Positions 6,340-13,908 of a stretch of DNA of 15,797 bases are shown piece after piece (position 1 is the stretch's first letter; every line of letters begins with the position of its first letter). The stretch covers positions 1-15,797 of the forward strand of contig UQUJ01000070.1 of assembly GCA_900544195.1 (NCBI GenBank), written 5' to 3'. Source of the DNA: an uncultured Alistipes sp. GTDB lineage: Bacteria > Bacteroidota > Bacteroidia > Bacteroidales > UBA932. A program made the translations under genes and the position numbers. The notes beneath the pieces are model-generated. The model searched no databases, was not told the DNA's origin, and saw only the letters and a program-made list of their open reading frames with translations.

Positions 6340-7844
6340 TGAGCACATTGGCTTTGCGGTCGCTTCGGCAGACTTTCAACATAATACTCGTGGCTTTCTT
6401 CCTTGCGCTGGCCACCTCCTGCGGAAGAAAGATCAGCGTGACAGGAAGCATCGAGGGGTGTCCTGAGATCTTCCCGGACTACGCCGGTGTCACCATTCCA
6501 TCCAACATCGCCCCGCTTAACTTCTCCTTCCTCGGCGAGGAGCCGGCAACGCTGATTGTCAGCGGCAAATCCGGAGAAAGACAGATCAGGGGACGGGAAG
6601 GGCTGTTCTCGTTCCCGACAAGATACTGGAGAAAACTGATGGCGGAGAACGCCGGCGCTTCCATCAGCCTGACAGTGGCCGTCAGGCGAGACAGCAAGTG
6701 GCTGGTATTCAATCCATTCACAATCAACGTATCTTCCGACAAGATCGACCCTTTCCTTTCCTTCAGGCTTATTCCACCGGGCTACCAGGCATGGAAGAGA
6801 CTGGGAATCTACCAAAGGAATCTGGAGACATATTCACAGACCGCCATTTTCGAGAACTCGCTGACGGGAGGGAACTGCGTCAATTGCCACTCCTATTGCC
6901 AAAGGGATCCTTCTAAGATGCTCTTCCACGCCAGGGGCGACTTCGGAGGCACCGCGATGATTCTGGACGACAAGGTGGAGAAACTGAACACGAAGACCGA
7001 CTCCACAATCAGCGCCCTTGTCTACCCGTACTGGCATCCATCGGGACGGTACGTAGCCTTCTCTGTCAACAAGACAAACCAGAACTTCTTCAGCCACAAC
7101 GAGAACCGCATAGAGGTCTACGATTCCGCATCGGATGTGGTGGTGTACGATGTGGACAGGCACGAGATAAGCTGGTCACCGTTGACCCGCTCCGAAGACT
7201 CGTTCGAGACATTCCCGACATTCTCGCCCGACGGCCGCAGCCTGTACTTCTGCTCGGCAAAGGCGGTCGCACCGATGCCGCAGGAATATTCAAAAGTCAA
7301 ATACAGCCTCTGCCGCATTGACTTCAACCCAGAGGACGCTTCGTTCGGCGAGAAGGTGGACACCCTTTACAACGGCTTCAAGAACGGGAAAAGCGTCTCC
7401 TTCCCACGAATATCCCCCGACGGCAGGTTCCTTGTCTTCACTCTTCAGGAATATGGCAACTTCTCCATCTGGCACAAGGACGCAGACCTGTGGGCCGCGG
7501 ATCTTGCCTCCGGAGAGAGCTTCCCCCTTGAAGCCGCGAACTCGGAGGACGTTGACAGCTACCATTCCTGGAGCGGGAACAGCCGCTGGCTCGTGTTCAG
7601 CAGCCGTCGAATGGACGGCCTTTACACCCGCCCGTTCTTCTGCCACATTGACGGGAACGGCCAGGCCTCAAAACCGTTCCTTCTCCCGCAGAAAAACCCT
7701 CTGCGCTACTACGCCGACCAGATGAACTCCTACAACCTCCCCGAACTGATGGAGCGCAAGGCCACAGTCAATCCGCACGACATCGCCTCCGCCCTGCGCA
7801 ACACGCCGGGAACGGATGTCAGGGTTAGAAGGGAAAACCCTTAA
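6339..7844 (+). CDS. Lipoprotein with c-type heme motif and PD40/TolB-like beta-propeller
   Basis: This 501-residue product has an N-terminal signal ending in a lipobox-like ALATSC (Cys28), so it should be a lipoprotein. A beta-rich N-terminal region (about 32-165) precedes a single CVNCH motif (180-184), the c-type heme attachment signature, followed by another cysteine (187) and by Met194 and His197 in PSKMLFHARGDFGGT, either of which could be an axial ligand. The C-terminal part carries PD40-type propeller blades: WHPSGRYVAF (232-241), FSPDGRSLYF (295-304), ISPDGRFLVF (358-367) and WSGNSRWLVFSSRR (411-424). Such proteins are commonly annotated as TolB family or cytochrome c-like in Bacteroidales; no function is established that I know of. 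It starts on the last base of the membrane-protein stop codon. Heme attachment is inferred from the motif alone; CxxCH can occur by chance or bind metal instead. Confidence 0.8.
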   Translation: MSTLALRSLRQTFNIILVAFFLALATSCGRKISVTGSIEGCPEIFPDYAGVTIPSNIAPLNFSFLGEEPATLIVSGKSGERQIRGREGLFSFPTRYWRKLMAENAGASISLTVAVRRDSKWLVFNPFTINVSSDKIDPFLSFRLIPPGYQAWKRLGIYQRNLETYSQTAIFENSLTGGNCVNCHSYCQRDPSKMLFHARGDFGGTAMILDDKVEKLNTKTDSTISALVYPYWHPSGRYVAFSVNKTNQNFFSHNENRIEVYDSASDVVVYDVDRHEISWSPLTRSEDSFETFPTFSPDGRSLYFCSAKAVAPMPQEYSKVKYSLCRIDFNPEDASFGEKVDTLYNGFKNGKSVSFPRISPDGRFLVFTLQEYGNFSIWHKDADLWAADLASGESFPLEAANSEDVDSYHSWSGNSRWLVFSSRRMDGLYTRPFFCHIDGNGQASKPFLLPQKNPLRYYADQMNSYNLPELMERKATVNPHDIASALRNTPGTDVRVRRENP

Positions 7845-8300
7845 TTACTTGTCAAATGGCTCCTTGACCGGGAAGGTGGTTCCGATGAAGTTGTCATACA
7901 CAACCTCTTTATTCTTCTTAACCTCCTTCCTACTTTTCTTGATCAGCTCGTCAGGAAGGCAAAGAATATTCCGGAAACCCTCATTGAAAACGGGCTTCCT
8001 TTCAGCCATACTCATGAATCTGTCGAAAAGATAGATGTATCTCAAATCCAATCGCTTAGTCTGGTTCAAAGTGTCCTTGTAGGCCGCAGTGAACTGCAGG
8101 AGACAAATACTGTCATTCTCATACACGATTTTAAGATCCTCTATCTTAGGATCACTGAATCCGTTGATATATTTGCTCATACCGTACTCAAGCGAGACGG
8201 GGAGCTGCTGCTTAGCCCTTTCGGAGATTGAATATGTTCGTCCGCACCCAAACAGAAATATGGTGGCAAGAAAGATAATAGCCAATGTACAATGCTTCAT
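7845..8300 (-). CDS. Small lipoprotein, unrecognised family
   Basis: The 151-residue protein starts at ATG (8298-8300) with a clear lipoprotein signal: positively charged start, hydrophobic AIIFLATIFLF, then GCGR with the lipid-acceptor cysteine at 19. The mature part (YSISERAKQQLP, EYGMSKYINGFSDPKIEDLKIVYENDSICLLQFTAAYKD) looks like a small alpha/beta fold; the pattern of a helix followed by strands reporting on D-S-I-C-L-L-QF suggests a cystatin- or NTF2-like shape, but I do not recognise the family. The gene is AT-rich: two sampled 60-base rows (7861-7920, 8101-8160) are 43% and 33% GC, against 65% in one row of the neighbouring propeller gene (7561-7620), which hints at separate origin. 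It converges on that gene with no base between the two stop codons. The SusCD terminator lies just upstream, so it needs its own promoter within 8301-8337; none matches the TAnnTTTG consensus. Confidence 0.7.
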   Translation of the reverse strand: MKHCTLAIIFLATIFLFGCGRTYSISERAKQQLPVSLEYGMSKYINGFSDPKIEDLKIVYENDSICLLQFTAAYKDTLNQTKRLDLRYIYLFDRFMSMAERKPVFNEGFRNILCLPDELIKKSRKEVKKNKEVVYDNFIGTTFPVKEPFDK

Positions 8301-8335
8301 GACAAATTGCTGTCTAAGGTTTACTTATTATATGT

Positions 8336-8369
8336 AAAAAGGAGGTGCGACAAATGTCGCACCTCTTTT
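8336..8369 (-). terminator. Strong intrinsic terminator of the SusC-SusD operon
   Basis: The arms GAGGTGCGAC (8342-8351) and GTCGCACCTC (8356-8365) form a perfect 10-bp stem with a tight AAAT loop. On the minus strand the stem is followed by a run of T (complement of 8336-8340), 18 bases beyond the susD-type stop codon. The plus strand also has TTTT (8366-8369), so the element may act in both directions. Confidence 0.85.
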
Positions 8370-8387
8370 CACTATAGATTCAAACTA

Positions 8388-10481
8388 TTAATAACCTGGG
8401 TTCTGAGGGTACTCAACCTTATTATTAGCCTGAATAACCTGGATCGGAATAGGATATTGGTAGTTCCAAGGATGGAATGCTGAACGGTGTCTTGTGTTAC
8501 CGAACTTGTCAACATAGGTCTGCCTTGGATTATTCGCCACATTCTCGAATCCGAAGCCATATTTCTGAACACGAGCGTAAGCAGTGTTAGAAGTAGTGGC
8601 GTCCTGAACCGGGTACTTGCTGGTGACATATTCACCGCAGTTAGGGTTGCAAGACAGACGGTTGAGGGTTATGATACGATGTTCCTCACCTAAGAACTCA
8701 CGAGTACGCTCATCGAGAATATAGTCAATGTCAACATCTGACGCACTGCATGGCTTCGCATTAGCACGATCTCTTACGACATTGATGTCAGCGGCTGCGG
8801 CAGACTTGTTGCCCTGTGCGAGATAAGCCTCGGCACGAAGCAGGTACGCCTCAGGAACACGGATCATGTACCAGTCAACATCATAAGCCTTGTTGCCATT
8901 GGTTGCGAAATCAGCGTGCACGTCATCCGAGAATTTCCAAAGACGAGGCCAGAGCATGGTGGTGTCTGACGCATTCACCTTATAGGCATTCCGCTTTTCC
9001 TGGGTGTTGGCTCCAGGACCAGGAAGAGTCTTGGCTCTCTCGTACATCTCTTTCTTCGCATCAAGCCATCCCTGTCCTCCTGGGAGGTAGAAGTTCTTCT
9101 GCATCATGACCTCAGAACCGCGGAAGTCGTTAGGATCATCCCAGAGTCCATCTTCAACGAACTCTCCGCCATTGTAGACGTATTCAACAGGAATGCAGAC
9201 GGTACCAATGTATGCCACCCTTCCTCCGATAGAGTCCTGTGGAACCTTCGCTTCCCTGCGCTTAGGAAGAATAGACGAGAAGGCGGAAGAAGCAGAGGCT
9301 CCCTCGGCGAATGTCGCAGCATCGTCTCCGTAAAAATAGAAGGTATATACACTATCTTCATTCTCCTTCATTTTGTCAGGATCCTTTGACTTGATCGGAT
9401 CCTTTCCTGCTTCATCACGACAAACCTTATAAGATCTTGCGGTCTGATTTCCCATAATTACGGCAGGCAGCCAGTTTGCCTCAGTGCAGAGAAGCCTTAC
9501 ACGCCACCAGCCGTCTCCACCACCACCGGTAGAGTAGGTTCCATAGTTGTACTGTACAACCCAGATTGACTCCTTGTTGTCCGGACTGCTTGGATTGTCA
9601 ACCTCAGCCTTTTTCTTAGGCTTGCCGTTATCCAGACCCCATGCCTGACGGAAGAGATCCCAATAAGGATTAAGGGCATTGCCATAACGGTCTGTAGCCT
9701 CGTCCTGACGGGAGCCGAAACGGGATGTCATGATGTTGTAGTTTCCGTCAGTTCCGTCGATCACACGTGTTGCCGCCTGCTCGGCCTCCTTGAAGTTACC
9801 AAGGGCGAGGTTCACCTCTGCAAGATAAACATCAGCGGCAGCCTTTGTCGCTGTTCCCGTGAGACGAGCCACCTTAGGTAGATGCTCTGACGCCCATTCG
9901 AAATCCTTCTTCATGAACTCCCAGACCTCCTGACGGGAGCTTGGTGTGTAACCGTAGTTAGCTTCAGTTGTACGGTGCTCAAGAATAACGACGTTACCGA
10001 ACATTCCGGCAAGCACACGATAGGCCCAGCCTCTGAGGAACACTGCCTCGCCACGAAGCTCGTCTCTCATGGTAGGGGTTGAATACTCGATGCCCGTACG
10101 CTCGTCAATCATGTCTATCACAGTGTTCGCCTTGTTAACAAGTGTATACACATTGTCGAACCAGTGACGGGTGATACCGTTATCTGCGTTGATTTCCCAG
10201 TTTCCGAAGGTTGATGTCGCTCCGGTCGGAGAGAATGTGTCCATACCTAAACCTGTAACAGCATAGGAGTGCTGTCCGTGAGGCTCTCCAAGCATCAGGT
10301 ATTCCACAGTGTTGTAGCATGGATTCAGAGCCATCTTGATGTCTGACTCCGAGTTGTAGAAAGAGTTGTCATCATAGTTGTAGGAATGCTCCTTGAGGAA
10401 TTCCTCATCGTTGCATCCGGTAAATCCTCCAAGGATCACCACTCCTGCTACAATGCTTGAAAGTATTTTATTGATGTTCAT
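8388..10481 (-). CDS. SusD/RagB family outer-membrane nutrient-binding lipoprotein
   Basis: This 697-residue protein is the surface lipoprotein partner of the SusC-type porin: it caps the barrel and binds the imported substrate. The signal peptide ends GGFTGC with the lipidated cysteine at 23, followed by NDEEF, an acidic stretch typical of surface-exported Bacteroidetes lipoproteins. Family blocks follow in order: MRDELRGEAVFLRGWAYRVL (first TPR-like helices), ADVYLAEVNLALGNFKEAEQAA, then VPEAYLLRAEAYLAQGNKSAAAADINVVRDRANA, then ILDERTREFLGEEHR, and the typical ending YPIPIQVIQ...YPQNPGY. At 697 residues it is longer than many SusD proteins (often 500-600), with extra loops in the middle (around DNPSSPDNKESIW and the SSAFSSILPKRREAKVPQDS segment). 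It starts 19 bases after the SusC stop with an AAGGA ribosome site five bases before ATG, so the two are cotranscribed. The bound substrate cannot be deduced. Confidence 0.95.
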   Translation of the reverse strand: MNINKILSSIVAGVVILGGFTGCNDEEFLKEHSYNYDDNSFYNSESDIKMALNPCYNTVEYLMLGEPHGQHSYAVTGLGMDTFSPTGATSTFGNWEINADNGITRHWFDNVYTLVNKANTVIDMIDERTGIEYSTPTMRDELRGEAVFLRGWAYRVLAGMFGNVVILEHRTTEANYGYTPSSRQEVWEFMKKDFEWASEHLPKVARLTGTATKAAADVYLAEVNLALGNFKEAEQAATRVIDGTDGNYNIMTSRFGSRQDEATDRYGNALNPYWDLFRQAWGLDNGKPKKKAEVDNPSSPDNKESIWVVQYNYGTYSTGGGGDGWWRVRLLCTEANWLPAVIMGNQTARSYKVCRDEAGKDPIKSKDPDKMKENEDSVYTFYFYGDDAATFAEGASASSAFSSILPKRREAKVPQDSIGGRVAYIGTVCIPVEYVYNGGEFVEDGLWDDPNDFRGSEVMMQKNFYLPGGQGWLDAKKEMYERAKTLPGPGANTQEKRNAYKVNASDTTMLWPRLWKFSDDVHADFATNGNKAYDVDWYMIRVPEAYLLRAEAYLAQGNKSAAAADINVVRDRANAKPCSASDVDIDYILDERTREFLGEEHRIITLNRLSCNPNCGEYVTSKYPVQDATTSNTAYARVQKYGFGFENVANNPRQTYVDKFGNTRHRSAFHPWNYQYPIPIQVIQANNKVEYPQNPGY

Positions 10482-10500
10482 AATATTCCTTTATTTCAAA

Positions 10501-13500
10501 TTAGAATGTCAGGTTTACTCCGAATGTGACGGTCTTGTAGGTTCCGTTGCTGCCGAACCTTGAAGAACCTGCGTCACCTGCGATGGTTCCGCCAGTCTCA
10601 GGGTCAAGACCAGACCATCCTGTGATTGTGAAAAGATCAGTAGCGGCCACATAAACGCGTGCTCCGCCGAGGCCAACCTTCTTAAGGAGGTTAGGGTCAA
10701 CTGTGTAAGAGAGAGAGAGATCCTTGAGCTTCAGGAATGAACGAGTGTTCCAGAACTGATAGTTAAGAGTGTTGTTGTAGTCACGCTTAGGATACTTCTG
10801 TGAGTGGTTGGTCTCTGTCCAAGGATCCACAGCTGCAAGCTGTGCTCCGCTTGACTGATTTGTCTTGAAGGCATGAGGGTCAAACCAGATGAAGTGAGTG
10901 TCGTTACCCTGAGCCCAACGGAAGTTGAAGTAGAGGGAGAAGTTCTTCCAGCTGAGGGTGTTGCCGATGTTCATGGTGAAGAGAGGATCTGGAGATCCCA
11001 GAAAATGACGGTCTTTCTCATCTATAACGCCATCATTGTTCCAGTCTTCAAACTTGATGTCACCAGCCTTTGCATTAGGTTGGATCATCTCGCCCTTGGA
11101 ATTCACATATCCCTTCACCTCTTCATCGGAATTGAAGATTCCGAGTTTCTTAAGGTCGTAGGCAGAGCCGATAGGATGGCCTACCTGAAGAGCGTAGTAG
11201 CTATCGAATCCATAGGCGACAGCGTTTGCGACATCGTCTGCCTCGACACCCTTGTAGTCCTTTCCGTAGAGTTCCTTCACGCAGTTGGTGTTGGAATCGA
11301 ACACGATAGAGGATGTCCAACGGAAAGTCTTGTCACCATCACCATTGATGTTGACGGAGTTGAGAGTGATCTCTATACCATTGTTGGTAACGAGACCGAC
11401 ATTGTCATAGATTGACTTGAATCCTGTCATGTAAGGAGCTGAGCGGCTCACGATCATGTTCGTGGTCCGGCCTGTGTAGCCGTCAATGTTACCGCTAAGC
11501 CTTCCGTTAAGGACTGTGAAATCAAGACCGAAATTCATCTTCTCAACGGTAGCCCAGGTAAGGCTCCTGTTAGGAATACCAAAAGGTTCGATACCTATGT
11601 TGCCTTGGTTTCCAAGCCATGCCCAAGACATTGAGCCTTGTCTTGTTCCCACAACTCCAACCGTAGCCAATGTCTGATAAGGAGAGACGGAGCTGGCTCC
11701 ATTCTGACCCCAGGAAGCACGGAACTTAAGGAAGTCAAACCAACCAAGATCCTTTATGAATCTCTCGTTGCTGAGGACCCAAGCTGCTGACGCACCGTAG
11801 AAATTGTCCCACTTGTAGCCTTCGGCAAGACCCGAATAACCGTCACGACGGAACACGGCGCTGGCATAGTAGGTATTCTTAAAATTATAATTGGCACGGG
11901 CGAGATAACCGGCACGGGTCCAGGTTGTACGAGAGCGCTTGAGAATCGTGTTGGCATTGTCAGCGACATCCATTTTGTAGACACCGAGATAGGTCGGGCT
12001 GGAGAATCCCTTGAACTGAACATTAAGACCCTCTGAATTGTATTTCTCTCTGGTGTAACCAACCATCAAATCAAAGTGGTGATCCTTGATGTCCTTGTTA
12101 TAGGTTAGGATGTTGTCCACATTCCATGTCTGAGAGTAGCTCATTCCAGAAGAACCCTCGGCGTTGCCGTTGTATTTGGAAGGGTTGTCCATGTCTGCGG
12201 TCGAATTGGTGTCAACCCAGAGTTCAGGGTTGTTGAACACATCGCTACGGCCAGTATTGTGCTGCCCCTGAACAGTGATTCTATAAGAAAGACCTTTCAA
12301 GAACGGGAAGTCAATCTGCGCATAGGCGATGCCGTTGGCGTTTGAGCTGAAGCCGGAGCGGTCAGTGTAGAGATAAGAGTCATCCTTACCCGCACCAACC
12401 AGTGGGCTGGCAGTCTTTCCGTCAGGCCAATAGTTGTACCAATTCTCATAGCCCTTGGTCTGAACCATCACGTATGAGTATGGAGACATCCAGGTAGCGT
12501 TCTGGATTCTGGCTGTCTGACCCCAGCTGTTGGCGCCAAGGTAGCTTGCCTTAACTCCGACGGTCAACCAATCGTTGACGTTCATGTCCAGTTTCGCAAG
12601 GAAGTTGTACTTCTCATAATCATCGCCAAGACGGATACCCTGCTGCCTGGTGTAGTCACCGGAAACATAGTAGGCTATATTCTTGGATTTTCCCGCGATG
12701 CTGAGGTCATACTTCTGACCGACGCCGGTACGAGAGATCTCCTTGATCCAGTTAGTCCTTGTGCCATCTTTGAATGCGGCGAGTTCGACATCGCTCATGA
12801 GTTCTGTCGCGGCGGTCTCAAGAGATGAATAGTCAGCCCAATTCTTGTCCTTGAATGCAGAATTGTTAGCCTTGTAGGAGTCGAACCTGTTCTTGAGGAA
12901 TGTTTCGTCGTCCGTTACCATCTTAGGCATACGTGTCCAGTCAGAAAGGCTTACGCTTGCATTGAAGCTGACAACCGGCTTGGCACTCGTTCCCCTCTTG
13001 GTGGTGATGATGATGACACCGTTGGCGGCACGGGATCCATAGATCGCGGCGGCGGAAGCATCCTTAAGGACATCAATACTCTCAATGTCAGAAGTGTTGA
13101 CAGAGTTGATGGAACCGTAAGAGATGACTCCATCAATGACGAGCATCGGCTGGTTCACGCTTTGTGATCCGGCTCCGACACTTGAAGGGATGGAGTTCTT
13201 TCCACGGATTGTCATGGTACCGGTGTTGTCTCCAGCGGCGCTGCTTGTAGGCGCATAGCTGAATCCTGCAACCTTGCTTGACAGTGCAGACAGAGCGTTA
13301 GGGTTTGGCAGGGTGCTGATGTTCTTATCATTAGCGTAATTCACACTAGCAATCGAACCGGAAAGATCCCTTCTGCGCGCCGTACCGTAACCAACGACCA
13401 CTACCTCATCAAGGAAGTTGGTGTCGTCTTCAAGCACAACATTGATTACCTTCTTGGTCCCCACTGTAACCTCACGAGAGGAGAATCCAATAGAAGAGAA

Positions 13501-13713
13501 GACAATTACGGCGTTGGACTCAACATTAGCAATGGTCCAATTACCGTCAAGGTCGGTCATAGTTCCAGCGTTAGTTCCCTTGACAAGAACATTCACACCG
13601 ACCAGTGGTTCACCAGCCTTGTCCGTGACCTTACCGGACACGGCAGACTGGGCGAATGCCTGCACTCCGATTGTCAGAAGCACAAGCAATGTCGTAATTA
13701 ATCGTTTACCCAT
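10501..13713 (-). CDS. SusC/RagA family TonB-linked outer-membrane transporter
   Basis: This 1070-residue TonB-dependent receptor forms the outer-membrane barrel that imports the substrate held by SusD, powered by TonB-ExbBD. The signal peptide (TTLLVLLTIGVQAFAQ) is followed by a CarboxypepD_reg-like domain (VSGKVTDKAGEPLVGVNVLV onward, about 25-95), a TonB box (DEVVVVGYGTARRRDLSGSI, about 102-121) and the plug with its classic LVIDGV...DIESIDVLKDASAAAIYGSRA...GVIIITTKRG signature (about 190-245). The barrel ends in FGVNLTF with a C-terminal phenylalanine, as expected for outer-membrane assembly. There is no extra N-terminal STN signalling domain, and no ECF sigma/anti-sigma pair is in the window, so it is not obviously sigma-regulated. 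Length is normal for the family. It is the first gene of the operon; a promoter-like element lies about 80 bases upstream. Confidence 0.97.
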   Translation of the reverse strand: MGKRLITTLLVLLTIGVQAFAQSAVSGKVTDKAGEPLVGVNVLVKGTNAGTMTDLDGNWTIANVESNAVIVFSSIGFSSREVTVGTKKVINVVLEDDTNFLDEVVVVGYGTARRRDLSGSIASVNYANDKNISTLPNPNALSALSSKVAGFSYAPTSSAAGDNTGTMTIRGKNSIPSSVGAGSQSVNQPMLVIDGVISYGSINSVNTSDIESIDVLKDASAAAIYGSRAANGVIIITTKRGTSAKPVVSFNASVSLSDWTRMPKMVTDDETFLKNRFDSYKANNSAFKDKNWADYSSLETAATELMSDVELAAFKDGTRTNWIKEISRTGVGQKYDLSIAGKSKNIAYYVSGDYTRQQGIRLGDDYEKYNFLAKLDMNVNDWLTVGVKASYLGANSWGQTARIQNATWMSPYSYVMVQTKGYENWYNYWPDGKTASPLVGAGKDDSYLYTDRSGFSSNANGIAYAQIDFPFLKGLSYRITVQGQHNTGRSDVFNNPELWVDTNSTADMDNPSKYNGNAEGSSGMSYSQTWNVDNILTYNKDIKDHHFDLMVGYTREKYNSEGLNVQFKGFSSPTYLGVYKMDVADNANTILKRSRTTWTRAGYLARANYNFKNTYYASAVFRRDGYSGLAEGYKWDNFYGASAAWVLSNERFIKDLGWFDFLKFRASWGQNGASSVSPYQTLATVGVVGTRQGSMSWAWLGNQGNIGIEPFGIPNRSLTWATVEKMNFGLDFTVLNGRLSGNIDGYTGRTTNMIVSRSAPYMTGFKSIYDNVGLVTNNGIEITLNSVNINGDGDKTFRWTSSIVFDSNTNCVKELYGKDYKGVEADDVANAVAYGFDSYYALQVGHPIGSAYDLKKLGIFNSDEEVKGYVNSKGEMIQPNAKAGDIKFEDWNNDGVIDEKDRHFLGSPDPLFTMNIGNTLSWKNFSLYFNFRWAQGNDTHFIWFDPHAFKTNQSSGAQLAAVDPWTETNHSQKYPKRDYNNTLNYQFWNTRSFLKLKDLSLSYTVDPNLLKKVGLGGARVYVAATDLFTITGWSGLDPETGGTIAGDAGSSRFGSNGTYKTVTFGVNLTF

Positions 13714-13794
13714 AAACTGTGTATTAAAAAAAGTATTGTTAAATTCCTTTATCTTTCCTCAATCGAGTAACGTTGGAGAAAAGCCTCAACACTA

Positions 13795-13802
13795 CAAAAA
13801 TA
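13795..13802 (-). promoter_or_regulatory. Bacteroidetes -7 box upstream of the SusC gene
   Basis: On the minus strand TATTTTTG matches the Bacteroidetes primary sigma -7 consensus TAnnTTTG exactly. It lies 81 bases before the SusC start codon, leaving a leader of about 75 bases. No good TTTG -33 element sits 19-21 bases further upstream, so the call rests on the -7 box. The leader (13714-13794) is AT-rich with no recognisable riboswitch. Confidence 0.4.
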
Positions 13803-13908
13803 GGTTCTAAGTCCCGATATTTTACATAATTTTTGACAAAACGACTTTGAATTCTGATAATGCAAACCTTTTCGCAAGCCTCCAAAATAAAGCCAGAAAG
13901 CAACGAAC

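Noticed and set aside
10873..11415. Plus-strand frame of 180 codons within the SusC gene
   Set aside because: Antisense to the conserved barrel-coding sequence; composition is a mirror of it.
746..13713. A single mannan-utilisation locus made of GH92 plus SusC/SusD
   Set aside because: The two are more than 5 kb apart on opposite strands with unrelated operons between them and no shared regulator; shared function is not supported by this window.
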